Positions 1 through 7,805 of a DNA stretch of 38,283 nucleotides are shown here, one piece after another. Positions within the stretch are counted from its first letter, which is position 1. Every line of letters starts with the position of its first letter. This DNA is from a virus: positions 1 through 38,283 of the IMG/VR virus record IMGVR_UViG_3300032288_000572; one strand, given 5' to 3'. The translations under genes were made by a program, and so were the position numbers. The notes under the pieces are model-generated. The model searched no databases and had not been told where the DNA came from. It was given only the letters and a program-made list of their open reading frames with translations.

Positions 1-34
1 TACGCCAAGCCATTGCAGAGTTGGAAAGCCAAGA
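1..34. repeat. Terminal direct repeat, left copy
   Basis: These 34 bases are identical to the last 34 bases of the window. The repeat lies inside one open reading frame that continues in frame from the right end to the left end, so it most likely reflects a circular or circularly permuted molecule that the assembler opened here. It is too short to be a typical long terminal repeat of a T7-type phage, and nothing marks it as a packaging site. Confidence 0.95.
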
Positions 35-347
35 GCCTGTGGCTCACTCTGTCATAAGTGGCGCATTGTTTGACTTTATGGGCTGGCTTACATCACGCAA
101 AGAACGCATTGTTTTGTCCTCTGCTGATAACGCATCACCCGCAGTAGAAGCCATCACAGAGTTTGCAAGGATGCGTAACTTGTCGCTAGATGATGCCAAG
201 GTACAGGATTGGCACACCCACCCACCACAGCGCAAGCCGCTGACGGATGAAGATGTTTGGAAAGCGCTTGACGATACTGATTGCACAAGACCAATGCTGA
301 TAGCCAGAGCAATAGAAGCCGCCCACGGTATTAAGGAGGAATCATGA
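1..347 (+). CDS. Hypothetical early protein, 3' part of gene spanning the contig join
   Basis: This is the distal part of a gene that starts with ATG at 38168 at the other end of the window. Joining the ends after removing the 34-bp repeat gives one frame of 142 codons. An internal ATG at 21 is not needed as a start. The N-terminal half (IEVLKYLKPG...) looks helical and acidic-basic mixed; the C-terminal half contains WHTHPP followed by a helical tail. I do not recognise a catalytic domain. It ends in ATGA-type overlap with the next gene and belongs to the rightward early operon. Confidence 0.85.
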   Translation, partial: RQAIAELESQEPVAHSVISGALFDFMGWLTSRKERIVLSSADNASPAVEAITEFARMRNLSLDDAKVQDWHTHPPQRKPLTDEDVWKALDDTDCTRPMLIARAIEAAHGIKEES

Positions 348-592
348 GCATGGAAGATTACAACTTTGCCAAGGCCCGTGAAGCATGGGCAACGCCTGTG
401 AAGATTGTTCAATACAACTGCCTTTGCGGCAGGTCAATGAAGTTTGAATCAGAGCATGGTGTTATTGCGCCACAGCGCACATGGCAGGGGCTGACGGATG
501 AGGAAAGAGAAGAAGCTACTGGATGGTCAGTAGAACACATCGAAGCCAAACTCAAGGAGAAGAACGGCTTTGCCGAGGAGAAAAACACATGA
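344..592 (+). CDS. Hypothetical early protein (82 aa)
   Basis: The ATG at 344 overlaps the preceding stop by four bases, implying translational coupling. The protein has one CLCG motif near residue 27 (a single Cys-x-Cys pair), an acidic central helix and a lysine/glutamate-rich end. No known domain is evident. It is part of the rightward chain of small, closely packed genes; a role in host takeover is only a guess from position. Confidence 0.75.
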   Translation: MSMEDYNFAKAREAWATPVKIVQYNCLCGRSMKFESEHGVIAPQRTWQGLTDEEREEATGWSVEHIEAKLKEKNGFAEEKNT

Positions 593-720
593 ACAAAGAA
601 GGTTACTACTGTGTGGTTTGCGGCAGATTTCTGCCAGCAGACGAATATGGTGTCATCGTCCATGATGATATTGAACACCCACAAGAAATGGATTTTGGAG
701 ATGAGGAGAACCCACAATGA
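589..720 (+). CDS. Small Cys-pair protein (43 aa)
   Basis: The start at 589 is chosen because its ATG overlaps the upstream stop (ATGA); an earlier in-frame ATG at 523 would overlap the previous gene by 70 bases. The product begins MNKEGYYCVVCG, a CxxC knuckle typical of half a zinc ribbon, then an acidic tail (HDDIEHPQ, DFGDEE). Only one Cys pair is present, with histidines at two later positions that could complete a metal site. Function unknown. Confidence 0.65.
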   Translation: MNKEGYYCVVCGRFLPADEYGVIVHDDIEHPQEMDFGDEENPQ

Positions 721-905
721 CCTGTGAAAAATGCCCCTACTTAGAAATCCACGATGCTGTGAATAGCGACTCGGATGAAATTTATCAATTACTGCGTGAA
801 GCAGAAAACGAAATGCGTTATGCGGGCTGGGGGACATATACCAACGACAACCCTGCAAGGTTTGAACTGTTCAAAAGAATTCAAATAAAACTGGAGAAAA
901 AATGA
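717..905 (+). CDS. Hypothetical small protein with N-terminal CxxC (62 aa)
   Basis: The ATG overlaps the preceding TGA by four bases. The protein starts MTCEKCPYLE, giving a CxxC pair, and continues as an acidic helix (DSDEIYQLLREAENEMRYAG) ending in a basic segment. No recognised domain. It lies in the middle of the tightly coupled early operon. Confidence 0.7.
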   Translation: MTCEKCPYLEIHDAVNSDSDEIYQLLREAENEMRYAGWGTYTNDNPARFELFKRIQIKLEKK

Positions 906-1168
906 TTCTGAAATCTCAATCAATGTGGTTTGTCATGGAAGCCATGATGGACACGGCAAAGACATGGACAAGGGACAAGATTGATGGCAACGATACCAGC
1001 ATGAACATTGACCCATCCAAGCCCTTAATCGTACAAGTCGGCGACTACGGCTATGAAGTGCAGTCATGTGGCGGTGATGGTGACATAGAAGGCTTTGTCA
1101 TCATGTGCAAGGAACAACCTGTGTGCAAGTGGGAAGGCATGGAGTGCATCAAGTTGGAGAACTCATGA
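902..1168 (+). CDS. Hypothetical early protein (88 aa)
   Basis: The ATG at 902 overlaps the upstream stop. The N-terminal half has a Met-rich helix with the run KTWTRDKI; the C-terminal half looks like a small beta domain (LIVQVGDYGYEVQ) with Cys residues in SCGGDG, MCKEQPVCKW and MECIK. No family recognised. Operon position suggests early expression. Confidence 0.7.
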   Translation: MILKSQSMWFVMEAMMDTAKTWTRDKIDGNDTSMNIDPSKPLIVQVGDYGYEVQSCGGDGDIEGFVIMCKEQPVCKWEGMECIKLENS

Positions 1169-1329
1169 CATCACCTTGGGACTACAAAGGCCAGCCATCG
1201 ATCTGGACGCGTGACGCTGAATTGAAGATGATCACCTTGGGCAAGAAAATTGGCATGAAACGCCGCGAACAAATCAGGCAGCAAGAAACCCACATTGAGT
1301 ATCAATGCAAACCGAGGAAGAAGAAATGA
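1165..1329 (+). CDS. YKG-x-SIWTRD family small protein, copy 1 (54 aa)
   Basis: The start at 1165 gives the ATGA overlap used throughout this operon; an upstream ATG at 1105 would overlap the previous gene by 64 bases. The protein starts MTSPWDYKGQPSIWTRDAEL and continues as a basic helix ending in KPRKKK. It is a clear paralogue of the product at 1568-1732: both carry DYKG, SIWTRD and a following leucine-rich basic helix. Function unknown; the basic tail could bind nucleic acid. Confidence 0.7.
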   Translation: MTSPWDYKGQPSIWTRDAELKMITLGKKIGMKRREQIRQQETHIEYQCKPRKKK

Positions 1330-1571
1330 CACAAGATGAAATTATTGAGATGGCTCAAGACTGTGGTTTTACACGGACACACACGGGTGATGTAAAACTT
1401 TGGTTATGCAACAAAAACAACCTTGAAATTTTTGCAAAACTGGTAGCCGCTAAAGAGCGTGAAGAATGTGCATTGATATGTGAACGTATATTTAAAAGAA
1501 TGTGTCCAGAGGCACAAGAAAATGAAGTTGGAATAGAGGCTGAAATCATCAGAGCCAGAGGAAACGCATGA
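1326..1571 (+). CDS. Hypothetical early protein (81 aa)
   Basis: The ATG at 1326 overlaps the stop of the previous gene (ATGA), which is preferred over the in-frame ATG at 1305. The protein starts MTQDEIIEMAQDCG, then a central segment with LWLCNKNNLEIFAKLVAAKEREEC, and ends in an acidic-basic helix. The form (short N-terminal helix, small strand pair, then a helix containing EREECA) is one I have seen in many phage hypothetical proteins, but no function is known to me. Confidence 0.7.
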   Translation: MTQDEIIEMAQDCGFTRTHTGDVKLWLCNKNNLEIFAKLVAAKEREECALICERIFKRMCPEAQENEVGIEAEIIRARGNA

Positions 1572-1732
1572 AATCAGCATTCGACTACAAAGGTCCATCG
1601 ATCTGGACGCGCGATCAGCAACTCAAACGCTTTAAGCAGGGCGAGGAATTTGCCAAGCGCAAACAGGATAATGAGGACATCAACGAAAAGAAACAAGTTT
1701 TTGCATATTCCAGAGCATTGAGCAAAAAATGA
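1568..1732 (+). CDS. YKG-x-SIWTRD family small protein, copy 2 (54 aa)
   Basis: The ATG overlaps the preceding TGA, and the frame stays open for 54 codons to TGA at 1730-1732. It begins MKSAFDYKGPSIWTRDQQL, matching the protein at 1165-1329 over DYKG and SIWTRD with one residue deleted, followed by a basic helix (KRFKQGEEFAKRKQD). The DNA around 1177-1220 and 1580-1625 is nearly identical, so one gene is a recent duplicate of the other. Function unknown. Confidence 0.7.
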   Translation: MKSAFDYKGPSIWTRDQQLKRFKQGEEFAKRKQDNEDINEKKQVFAYSRALSKK

Positions 1733-1914
1733 TTGAAACAATCCGCACCATGTCTGGCAAGCAACACGGCCTGCGAGGTGAGAGACAGACCATTGTGACG
1801 GTGGGGAAAATCTACCGTTGCAGCATCTGCGGCAAGATGTTTACTGACAGGGAAGAGGCAGACAGACACGACAGGCGCGAGCATGAAATCCGCAAGACTT
1901 CCCAAGGTAATTGA
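1729..1914 (+). CDS. Single C2H2-like zinc-finger protein (61 aa)
   Basis: The ATG overlaps the upstream TGA by four bases. Residues about 31-52 fit the classical finger spacing: Cys-x2-Cys-x12-His-x4-His, with a phenylalanine between (CSICGKMF ... RHDRREH). One finger with short basic flanks would be expected to bind zinc and perhaps DNA or a partner protein. Its 3' end overlaps the winged-helix gene at 1883 by 32 bases, so the two are probably co-translated. Confidence 0.75.
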   Translation: MIETIRTMSGKQHGLRGERQTIVTVGKIYRCSICGKMFTDREEADRHDRREHEIRKTSQGN

Positions 1915-2251
1915 TTTGCTGCAACGCACAGCCTGCACAGCGCCAGAGTTGGCCACCAAGGTCTACTGCACCGAGCGCAGCGCACAACAAATGATCAACA
2001 AACTGCGACTCAAAGGCACTGTCCACATTCAAGAGTGGCGCAGATCAGGCAATGTGCTGGTGGCGGTGTACCGTTATGGCATCGGCACTGATGCTGTCAA
2101 ACCGCCACCGCTGACACCTGTGGAGAGACTGCGCCGATTCAGAGCGCGTGAGTCATTGGACGATAAGGCTTTCCGCTTGGCGCGTGAGAGAGGTAAGAGG
2201 TTAAAGCCACGGCGCGATCCGCTGGTGGCTGCACTGTTTGGAGAGAGATGA
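1883..2251 (+). CDS. Winged-helix DNA-binding protein (122 aa)
   Basis: Residues 5-70 read as a winged helix: helix (KVIDLLQRTACT), helix (APELATKVY), recognition helix (ERSAQQMINKLRLKG), then a beta wing (VHIQEWRR...VLVAVYRYG). The C-terminal third is basic and proline/arginine-rich (RLRRFRARE, KRLKPRRDP). This suggests a small transcription regulator or replication accessory protein acting on phage DNA. It overlaps the zinc-finger gene upstream and the next gene by ATGATG. Family inferred from predicted secondary structure, not from a search. Confidence 0.75.
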   Translation: MKSARLPKVIDLLQRTACTAPELATKVYCTERSAQQMINKLRLKGTVHIQEWRRSGNVLVAVYRYGIGTDAVKPPPLTPVERLRRFRARESLDDKAFRLARERGKRLKPRRDPLVAALFGER

Positions 2252-2457
2252 TGAAATTGTCACCATATGTGAATGTTGAAGTGAAGATGTCAAAAGATAT
2301 TCTTGAGGCATTGACGGCGCATGAGTTTTATTGCATTGGATCAAAGATCAAAGAAGTCACGCCAGAGTCGGTCAAAGATTTTTTGACAACCCGATATAGT
2401 CAGAAACTGGCGAGTAAGTTCAAGCCAGAATATTTGTTCAATACCCTAAAGACTTGA
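2248..2457 (+). CDS. Hypothetical small protein (69 aa), last gene of rightward operon
   Basis: ATG at 2248 overlaps the previous stop; a second ATG follows directly at 2251. The protein is lysine-rich with a helical middle (DILEALTAHEFY) and ends FKPEYLFNTLKT. No domain recognised. Its 3' end overlaps the 3' end of the convergent leftward gene by 20 bases (2438-2457), and I see no terminator hairpin between the two transcription units. Confidence 0.65.
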   Translation: MMKLSPYVNVEVKMSKDILEALTAHEFYCIGSKIKEVTPESVKDFLTTRYSQKLASKFKPEYLFNTLKT

Positions 2458-3817
2458 GTAGAGATTCATCAAGCAAACCAGCATAAGGCTTCATTTCTAG
2501 AGTGCGAATATCTTTTCTACTGGGGTTTGATGGATCAATAATTCCACGGTTTAGTCGATGCATCACAAGCAAATCAAAAATATTTCTACTTTCTGGCACT
2601 GCGCCTAAACCCTGACCAGGTACTCCCAATGGATATGCACTATGTCCTGATTGCATGATCAATGGCTGATCTGGGAATACTTGACCGACATTCAAAATAC
2701 TTGCGTCAGGTAGATTAAGTTGGTTTGGATCAGCAATTGCAAGTCTAGCCTCACCAATACTCAAACCACCTTCATTTCTGAATTCTTTGTCAAGCAAAGT
2801 CTTTTTCATGGACTTGCGTTTGCGGTCCGATAAATTTTTAAATTGATCAATGCTTGCTGGATCGTCCAAGCCTTTCCAATCAGGAATAAACCTATTTTTT
2901 ATTTGACGATCAAGCGCTTTTTTGGTGTCCCTGCCCATAACAGTTTGCGCGTATGAAAGCATTGTTTCACCAGTCATATTTGCAAAGTCACTGCCTGATG
3001 GAGACATCACCCAAGGTATGTACAAAGGGTCTTTTCCTGTTGTCTGTTTGAGAATTCCAGCCATTTTGTAAATGTCACTGGCTGGCTTTGTACCTGATGC
3101 CCAAACCTGACCAGGGTTTTCGTACATATAAGGCTGGCCACCCTGTAAGTACACTGGACGATTCAAAGATACGCCATCAATATCAGTCAATAAGCCAGTT
3201 CGAGTGCGATCCGACATACTGGTGATGAATGGGTAATCCTGATAATCCGCAAGATTAATTTTTGGTATGGAGTAGTCGTAGATCGGAACAACAGTTGTCT
3301 GCAAATTTCTGAGTCGCTCTTGCTCTAGTTTCCTTGCGTCAAATCGAGGATCAAAAACATTGTTGCCTTGCAACATAAATTTCGGCTGCGGTGTCACAGC
3401 ACCAAGCAGACCACCACGCTCACCCATCATGGCGGCATCAATCTCTTTGAGATAAGCCTTACCAAGAGCTTTGCCACCCTTGCCAACAGCCTTCGCAACA
3501 GGCTTCACAGCAGCCATTGGCGCAGGCGACATGAATGCACCAGCAGTCTCCAGCAAGCCTGCCTGTGGCGTGGGTTGCGTCATGCGCGGTGTCGTTGCCA
3601 GCACCTGCTCAGATGATGGGACAACACGCTTTCGTTGCGGCATACGCGGGTCAACATCACCCTTGAGCATTCCTTCGATCATGTAAGGCAGATCAAGCAA
3701 CCCAGCCACCGATCCGCGCCCAAGAGACTCCAGATTGCTCAGAGACAGCAGACTCGGCATCCCTTGAGCCGAGTAGTCTGGTGCGCCTAGTGGGTCTTGG
3801 TAGTAGTTGTCTGCCAT
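2438..3817 (-). CDS. Probable virion-associated (ejected) protein, 459 aa
   Basis: This is the last gene of the leftward late region. Residues 1-110 are a low-complexity head with LGAPDYSAQGMPSLL, GRGSVAGLLDLPYM and a proline-rich stretch; residues about 105-125 are Gly/Ala/Lys-rich. The remainder appears globular, with IPWVMSPSGSDFANMTGE and LSIGEARLAIADP. The N-terminal signature resembles parts of large phage proteins that carry enzymes into the cell with the DNA. The position after two ejection-like genes fits such a cargo role, but no catalytic domain is recognised. Its stop overlaps the convergent early gene. Confidence 0.7.
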   Translation of the reverse strand: MADNYYQDPLGAPDYSAQGMPSLLSLSNLESLGRGSVAGLLDLPYMIEGMLKGDVDPRMPQRKRVVPSSEQVLATTPRMTQPTPQAGLLETAGAFMSPAPMAAVKPVAKAVGKGGKALGKAYLKEIDAAMMGERGGLLGAVTPQPKFMLQGNNVFDPRFDARKLEQERLRNLQTTVVPIYDYSIPKINLADYQDYPFITSMSDRTRTGLLTDIDGVSLNRPVYLQGGQPYMYENPGQVWASGTKPASDIYKMAGILKQTTGKDPLYIPWVMSPSGSDFANMTGETMLSYAQTVMGRDTKKALDRQIKNRFIPDWKGLDDPASIDQFKNLSDRKRKSMKKTLLDKEFRNEGGLSIGEARLAIADPNQLNLPDASILNVGQVFPDQPLIMQSGHSAYPLGVPGQGLGAVPESRNIFDLLVMHRLNRGIIDPSNPSRKDIRTLEMKPYAGLLDESLLKSLGY

Positions 3818-3820
3818 GAT

Positions 3821-5842
3821 TTATTGTCCTTGGAACGCACTTGGCACTCTGCCTGCTGTGATGCCTGTCAAACTGTAAGGCACAGTCTTGCCAGCAAAAC
3901 GCGCAAAGTCATTCAGTTTCTTTTGTACCAACGCAAAGGCACTTTCATCAACCAAAGCGCGGCGCACAAGATCAGGGTCTTCAGAGACAAGTATCTTTGC
4001 AACAGCATCGCGTTGTGCCTCTGTCATATTCTTATTTTGTTTGGTTGCAACTTTTTTCACAATGCTTACTGCTGATGATGCCATCGTCAAAGGATTTGCC
4101 GACATCACATTTGCAATCTCTTCAGCAGAGATATTCATTCCAGTGCGAGCCGCCTGCAACAATGTTGGAGCAGTTGTAGAACCACCAAGAATATAGCTCT
4201 TGGCGGCTTGAGACTGAGCAGCGGTGTTGATGCGTTGCAAGATGCCAGGTAATTCATCGCCAGGATAGATCGTCCGCAAAATCAAACCCTCTTTAGAGTT
4301 TGCATTTGCAAGATTCGCCATCATTGATGTGCGTGTTCCAGTTGTCATTTTGTTGCGAATGGCATCCATAGTGCCTGCGCGGAATGCGGACAATGCGCCA
4401 GGTTTTTGCGACAACTCCTCCACCAGAATAGCAACCTCATCTGCACTTTTGCCAAACACCTTACGGCCATCATCGAATGCATCCCTTGCGGTGCGTCTTA
4501 CAGCAGCCTGCAAACGCGCATCAGCGAGCTTCTTCGATGATGTGTCTATTGCATCACGCAATGCTTGTTCAACCTCTTTGAGAGCGCCACCAACACCGCC
4601 ACGGCCTGATTGATAGGCTTGATCTACTGATGTCTGAATGCCACGGCGAATGACCTCGGCATCTTCCAGTGTGGGTGTACGGTTGAAGTTGATGTTGCCA
4701 TTCTTGTCAAATGAGAAAAATGGTTTTTTGCCAGTCTGTGCAATATAGATATCGTTGATGTCTTTTACTGCTGATGGTGAACGCTTCAAGGCATCAGTCA
4801 CACTTTGCAGCAATGTTGAATCAATAACTCCACCAGTTCCAAAAGCATCTTTGTATGCCTCTGTTTCAAGTTCTTTGAGTTGCTTGTCATTCAATTTGAA
4901 TTGCTTCAAGACATTACCCTCTTGACCTGCCAATGTCTTTTGCATATCTGTCAGCACTGAGGTGCGTAACTCTTCAGGTCTGCGCGTTAGAGACGACATC
5001 AATGTGGTTGATGGCTTCCCACCTTGAGCGTACAGACCGCGCACAGCAGCCAGCAATGTGGCGTTCTCAGCCATGATCTCACCGCGAGCAATGCGGTCAA
5101 TGATCTCATCTGTGGTGAGTCCAGTGTCTCCAGCCAAACGCTGTAATTCAGTTTCAACTATTTTTGCGCCACGGCCACCAGCAAGACGGCGTGCAAAGTC
5201 TGTGAGCTTGTCAACAAGCATTCCGCCGCCAGTAATCAATGTCTTGACGGTAGGGGCAACGGTTGCGCCAACTGCTGTACCGCCAGGCACATTTGCCAAA
5301 CGACTAAAGACATCACCCTCACCTGACAAGAATCCCGTTGTGCCACCGTACAAACCGCCAAGCGCAGATGTTCCAACCAAACCTCTGACGACATCTGCGG
5401 TTGTTTTTGCCGCCATAGGTAATGTTGCTGGCGCGGCTGTACCACCAGTTCCTAATGTGACGGCAGCCGCAGGCAATAGACCGCCAAAAGCCTCGTATCC
5501 AAGAGACTCAAATGGTCTGTCCTTTTGATAGGCTTTTGTCTTTGACCTGATGTCAGCCAACGCTGTTTGATAGTCTTCACCAGCCATGGATCGCAAATAT
5601 GCTTCTGCCTCATCAGCACCTGTCAATGTTGCGCCTTGTGCAATTGCACGCAAACGCTGTGTAGGCGCTGGCGGCGCAACTGTCACAGGTATTGGCGCAA
5701 CTTGCGCTGGTGCTTGCTGAGTAGGCAACCCACCCACAACCTCCTTTAAGGCTTCCAATTTCTCCGTTGACAGTTTTGAAAAGTCACCCTTTTGGATGGC
5801 CTCTAATTCGTCATAGCTAAACTGACTTAGTCCATCACTCAT
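3821..5842 (-). CDS. Probable ejection/internal virion protein, 673 aa
   Basis: A long protein with an acidic N-terminus, proline/alanine linker (about 40-60) and Gly/Ala-rich apolar stretches at about residues 115-215 (LLPAAAVTLGTGG, GTSALGGLYGGTTGF), followed by a long helical C-terminal half. Apolar glycine-rich segments in a large helical protein are typical of podovirus proteins that leave the head and help DNA cross the envelope. By order it occupies the place of P22 gp16. Its ATG overlaps the upstream stop (ATGA). Sequence family not identified with certainty. Confidence 0.7.
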   Translation of the reverse strand: MSDGLSQFSYDELEAIQKGDFSKLSTEKLEALKEVVGGLPTQQAPAQVAPIPVTVAPPAPTQRLRAIAQGATLTGADEAEAYLRSMAGEDYQTALADIRSKTKAYQKDRPFESLGYEAFGGLLPAAAVTLGTGGTAAPATLPMAAKTTADVVRGLVGTSALGGLYGGTTGFLSGEGDVFSRLANVPGGTAVGATVAPTVKTLITGGGMLVDKLTDFARRLAGGRGAKIVETELQRLAGDTGLTTDEIIDRIARGEIMAENATLLAAVRGLYAQGGKPSTTLMSSLTRRPEELRTSVLTDMQKTLAGQEGNVLKQFKLNDKQLKELETEAYKDAFGTGGVIDSTLLQSVTDALKRSPSAVKDINDIYIAQTGKKPFFSFDKNGNINFNRTPTLEDAEVIRRGIQTSVDQAYQSGRGGVGGALKEVEQALRDAIDTSSKKLADARLQAAVRRTARDAFDDGRKVFGKSADEVAILVEELSQKPGALSAFRAGTMDAIRNKMTTGTRTSMMANLANANSKEGLILRTIYPGDELPGILQRINTAAQSQAAKSYILGGSTTAPTLLQAARTGMNISAEEIANVMSANPLTMASSAVSIVKKVATKQNKNMTEAQRDAVAKILVSEDPDLVRRALVDESAFALVQKKLNDFARFAGKTVPYSLTGITAGRVPSAFQGQ

Positions 5843-7416
5843 CGTTTTCCTCCAGAGGCTTTGCGTCTGTCAATTTCTTGCTGAATTGCATTTTGCAATG
5901 GATTTGGAGGCTGTGCGCCATAGACTGGTACTTCATACATTGGCGCAATCTGCGCCAACGATGGAATTGTTCTAACCGCTGTACTTAACAACTGTCCATG
6001 TGACTCAGCTCTTGCTCTTGCTGATCTTTGTGCAGCCAACAAGCCGACACGCAACTCGCCTGCCGTCAGACTCACATCGCCGCCAGCAGCTCTACGCAAA
6101 ATTGCTCTCTCTGCATCAGTCAATGCACCTTGTCCACGCATTTGTTCTGCTGCTGCAAGTTCTTGCTGTGCAAGTCCTTGCACAACAGTGGCGGTGTTTC
6201 TAAGCACTTGATCTGCATCAGCGCCAGCAACATTTAATTGTTTGCCAACACGCAATAGTGTTGTTCTAAAGTCAGCCGCAGGACCAGTAATTGCCGTATC
6301 AAGCGCAGGCAAAATTCTGTCAATGTTTGCAAGTGTTGTATTAGCAGACCGCGCCATATCTCTTGATACGCCAAGGTCTTTGACTGCTAGCTCATACCCC
6401 AGCTCTAAACCTTTTTTCTCTGCATTTTGACGAACATCAACTCTAGTAGCAGATGATTGCCTGAGAGCCATGATGTTTTCCATGGTGACAGGCATCTTTG
6501 CCGCTTCTAATAATTTCACTTCGGCTGGTGATGCTTCTGGTTTTTCGTAAGGCATTACATTTGTAACGACTCTTCTATCGCCTTTTTTGTTGTACTGAAC
6601 CATTTGGGTTTGACCGCCAACCACTTCAGGAACAGCAGCACCAAACTCTTCAGCCGCCAAGTCAGCAGGCGCAATGGTCGCTGGGATTGGACCTTGTTTG
6701 GTCATGTAGTAGTAATTGCCATCAGCACCCTTGAATGCTTGGCCAGTAATCTCTGGTGGCTGCGACAACTTCAAGAGTTCTGCTCTTCCCTCTTTTGGAG
6801 TCATACGCCGCAAGATGTCCATCTGCACTTGCGTCAAAGCAGGCATACCGCCAGCCACTGACACACCAGCAGGTGTTGGCATTCCAATCATGGCAGCGCG
6901 TTGCGGTGTTGGACCAACTTGTCCACCACCAACAGACAATGCTTGTACTGGTGTCATTGGTGCGCCAACAGTTGGCATTTGAGTGAACATATTTCGATAC
7001 GCTTCCTCATCAGCCACTTGACGCTTGTACTCATCCAACTTCTGCTTAGTCAGCATCTGCTCGATGGCATTCTTCTGTGCGCCTTGGTAGCCAGCAGTGC
7101 CAGCCTCATACGCGCTGCCGAGTGCTTGGCCAAGTGAAATAGGTTGTGTGGTGTAGCCACTGTTTTTCAGCAACGACATGGCGGCACTCATCAGTGCCTG
7201 AGACTGCATTTGCTTTTGCTGCTCCCTTGTCAGGTACTCGTTCAGTCCTGAGTCAGCACCGCCAAACAGTAAGCCGCCAAGGTTTGATGCAAACGATGAC
7301 GGTGCAACATTTGATGCTGGTACTTGGAAGTCGGAATAAGGCACTGCTGCTGGATTTGCAAGCTCTCTGATTCTTGCAGTTTCAGCAAACATCTTTTGCA
7401 ATTCTTCATTGGTCAT
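5839..7416 (-). CDS. Probable ejection/internal virion protein, 525 aa
   Basis: Rich in Ala, Gln and Met, with a helical N-terminus, a proline/glycine-rich central section (about 150-200, QMPTVGAPMTPVQALSVGGG) and a long helical C-terminal domain (about 330-480, RQNAEKKGLELGYELAVKDLG ...). By position it matches P22 gp20 among ejection proteins. No enzyme motif is visible. It is coupled by ATGA to the next gene downstream (3821-5842). Inference rests mainly on synteny and composition. Confidence 0.7.
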   Translation of the reverse strand: MTNEELQKMFAETARIRELANPAAVPYSDFQVPASNVAPSSFASNLGGLLFGGADSGLNEYLTREQQKQMQSQALMSAAMSLLKNSGYTTQPISLGQALGSAYEAGTAGYQGAQKNAIEQMLTKQKLDEYKRQVADEEAYRNMFTQMPTVGAPMTPVQALSVGGGQVGPTPQRAAMIGMPTPAGVSVAGGMPALTQVQMDILRRMTPKEGRAELLKLSQPPEITGQAFKGADGNYYYMTKQGPIPATIAPADLAAEEFGAAVPEVVGGQTQMVQYNKKGDRRVVTNVMPYEKPEASPAEVKLLEAAKMPVTMENIMALRQSSATRVDVRQNAEKKGLELGYELAVKDLGVSRDMARSANTTLANIDRILPALDTAITGPAADFRTTLLRVGKQLNVAGADADQVLRNTATVVQGLAQQELAAAEQMRGQGALTDAERAILRRAAGGDVSLTAGELRVGLLAAQRSARARAESHGQLLSTAVRTIPSLAQIAPMYEVPVYGAQPPNPLQNAIQQEIDRRKASGGKR

Positions 7417-7424
7417 ATATCACC

Positions 7425-7805
7425 TCATCCAAGTAAGCCGCCAGTACGCACACCATACATCTTCATCAAATCTTCATAGCTCTGATTGCTGCCCATGGGT
7501 AATTGAGGCATTTGCATTTGCGGCATCGGCGCTTGTTGCTCTGGCTCCCCCATAAGCCCACCCAAGGCTTGCATTGCGCCAAGTGCAGTTTGCATATTCA
7601 TGCCGCCAGCAGGCATCTGCCCAAACGATGATGGTGGCATCATGCCTGTGCCAGTATCAGCACTGGCGTAGGTATTTCTTGGCATCGTCATACCAAGATT
7701 TGAGCTTGGTTGACTGCTATACAAGTCCATGCCTTGACCCTTTACAGGCATACGCATACCGCCAGCGGCATTGCCGCTACCAAATAAGTTCGTTAAGTAG
7801 TTCAT
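7425..7805 (-). CDS. Small Met/Gln/Pro-rich virion protein (126 aa)
   Basis: The start at 7805 (MNYLTNLFGSGN) is chosen because its ATG overlaps the upstream TGA (ATGA); a longer frame to 7844 would overlap more. The protein is low in complexity: glycine/methionine in the first half and QMQMPQLPM runs near the end. Such composition is common for minor structural or DNA-transfer proteins. It lies between two probable ejection genes. Confidence 0.65.
   Translation of the reverse strand: MNYLTNLFGSGNAAGGMRMPVKGQGMDLYSSQPSSNLGMTMPRNTYASADTGTGMMPPSSFGQMPAGGMNMQTALGAMQALGGLMGEPEQQAPMPQMQMPQLPMGSNQSYEDLMKMYGVRTGGLLG

Noticed and set aside
409-858. 149-codon minus-strand frame over the early genes
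   Set aside because: It lies opposite five well-coupled plus-strand genes, has no ribosome site and encodes a sequence rich in His/Ser/Phe without domain character. It is a shadow frame.
2430-2470. Bidirectional terminator at the convergent gene ends
   Set aside because: No inverted repeat of useful length with a T-tract could be seen at the 20-bp overlap of the two stops.
5058-5528. 156-codon plus-strand frame inside the ejection gene
   Set aside because: Antisense to a clear coding region; composition (Pro/Ala/Val) is that of a complement of Gly/Ala codons.
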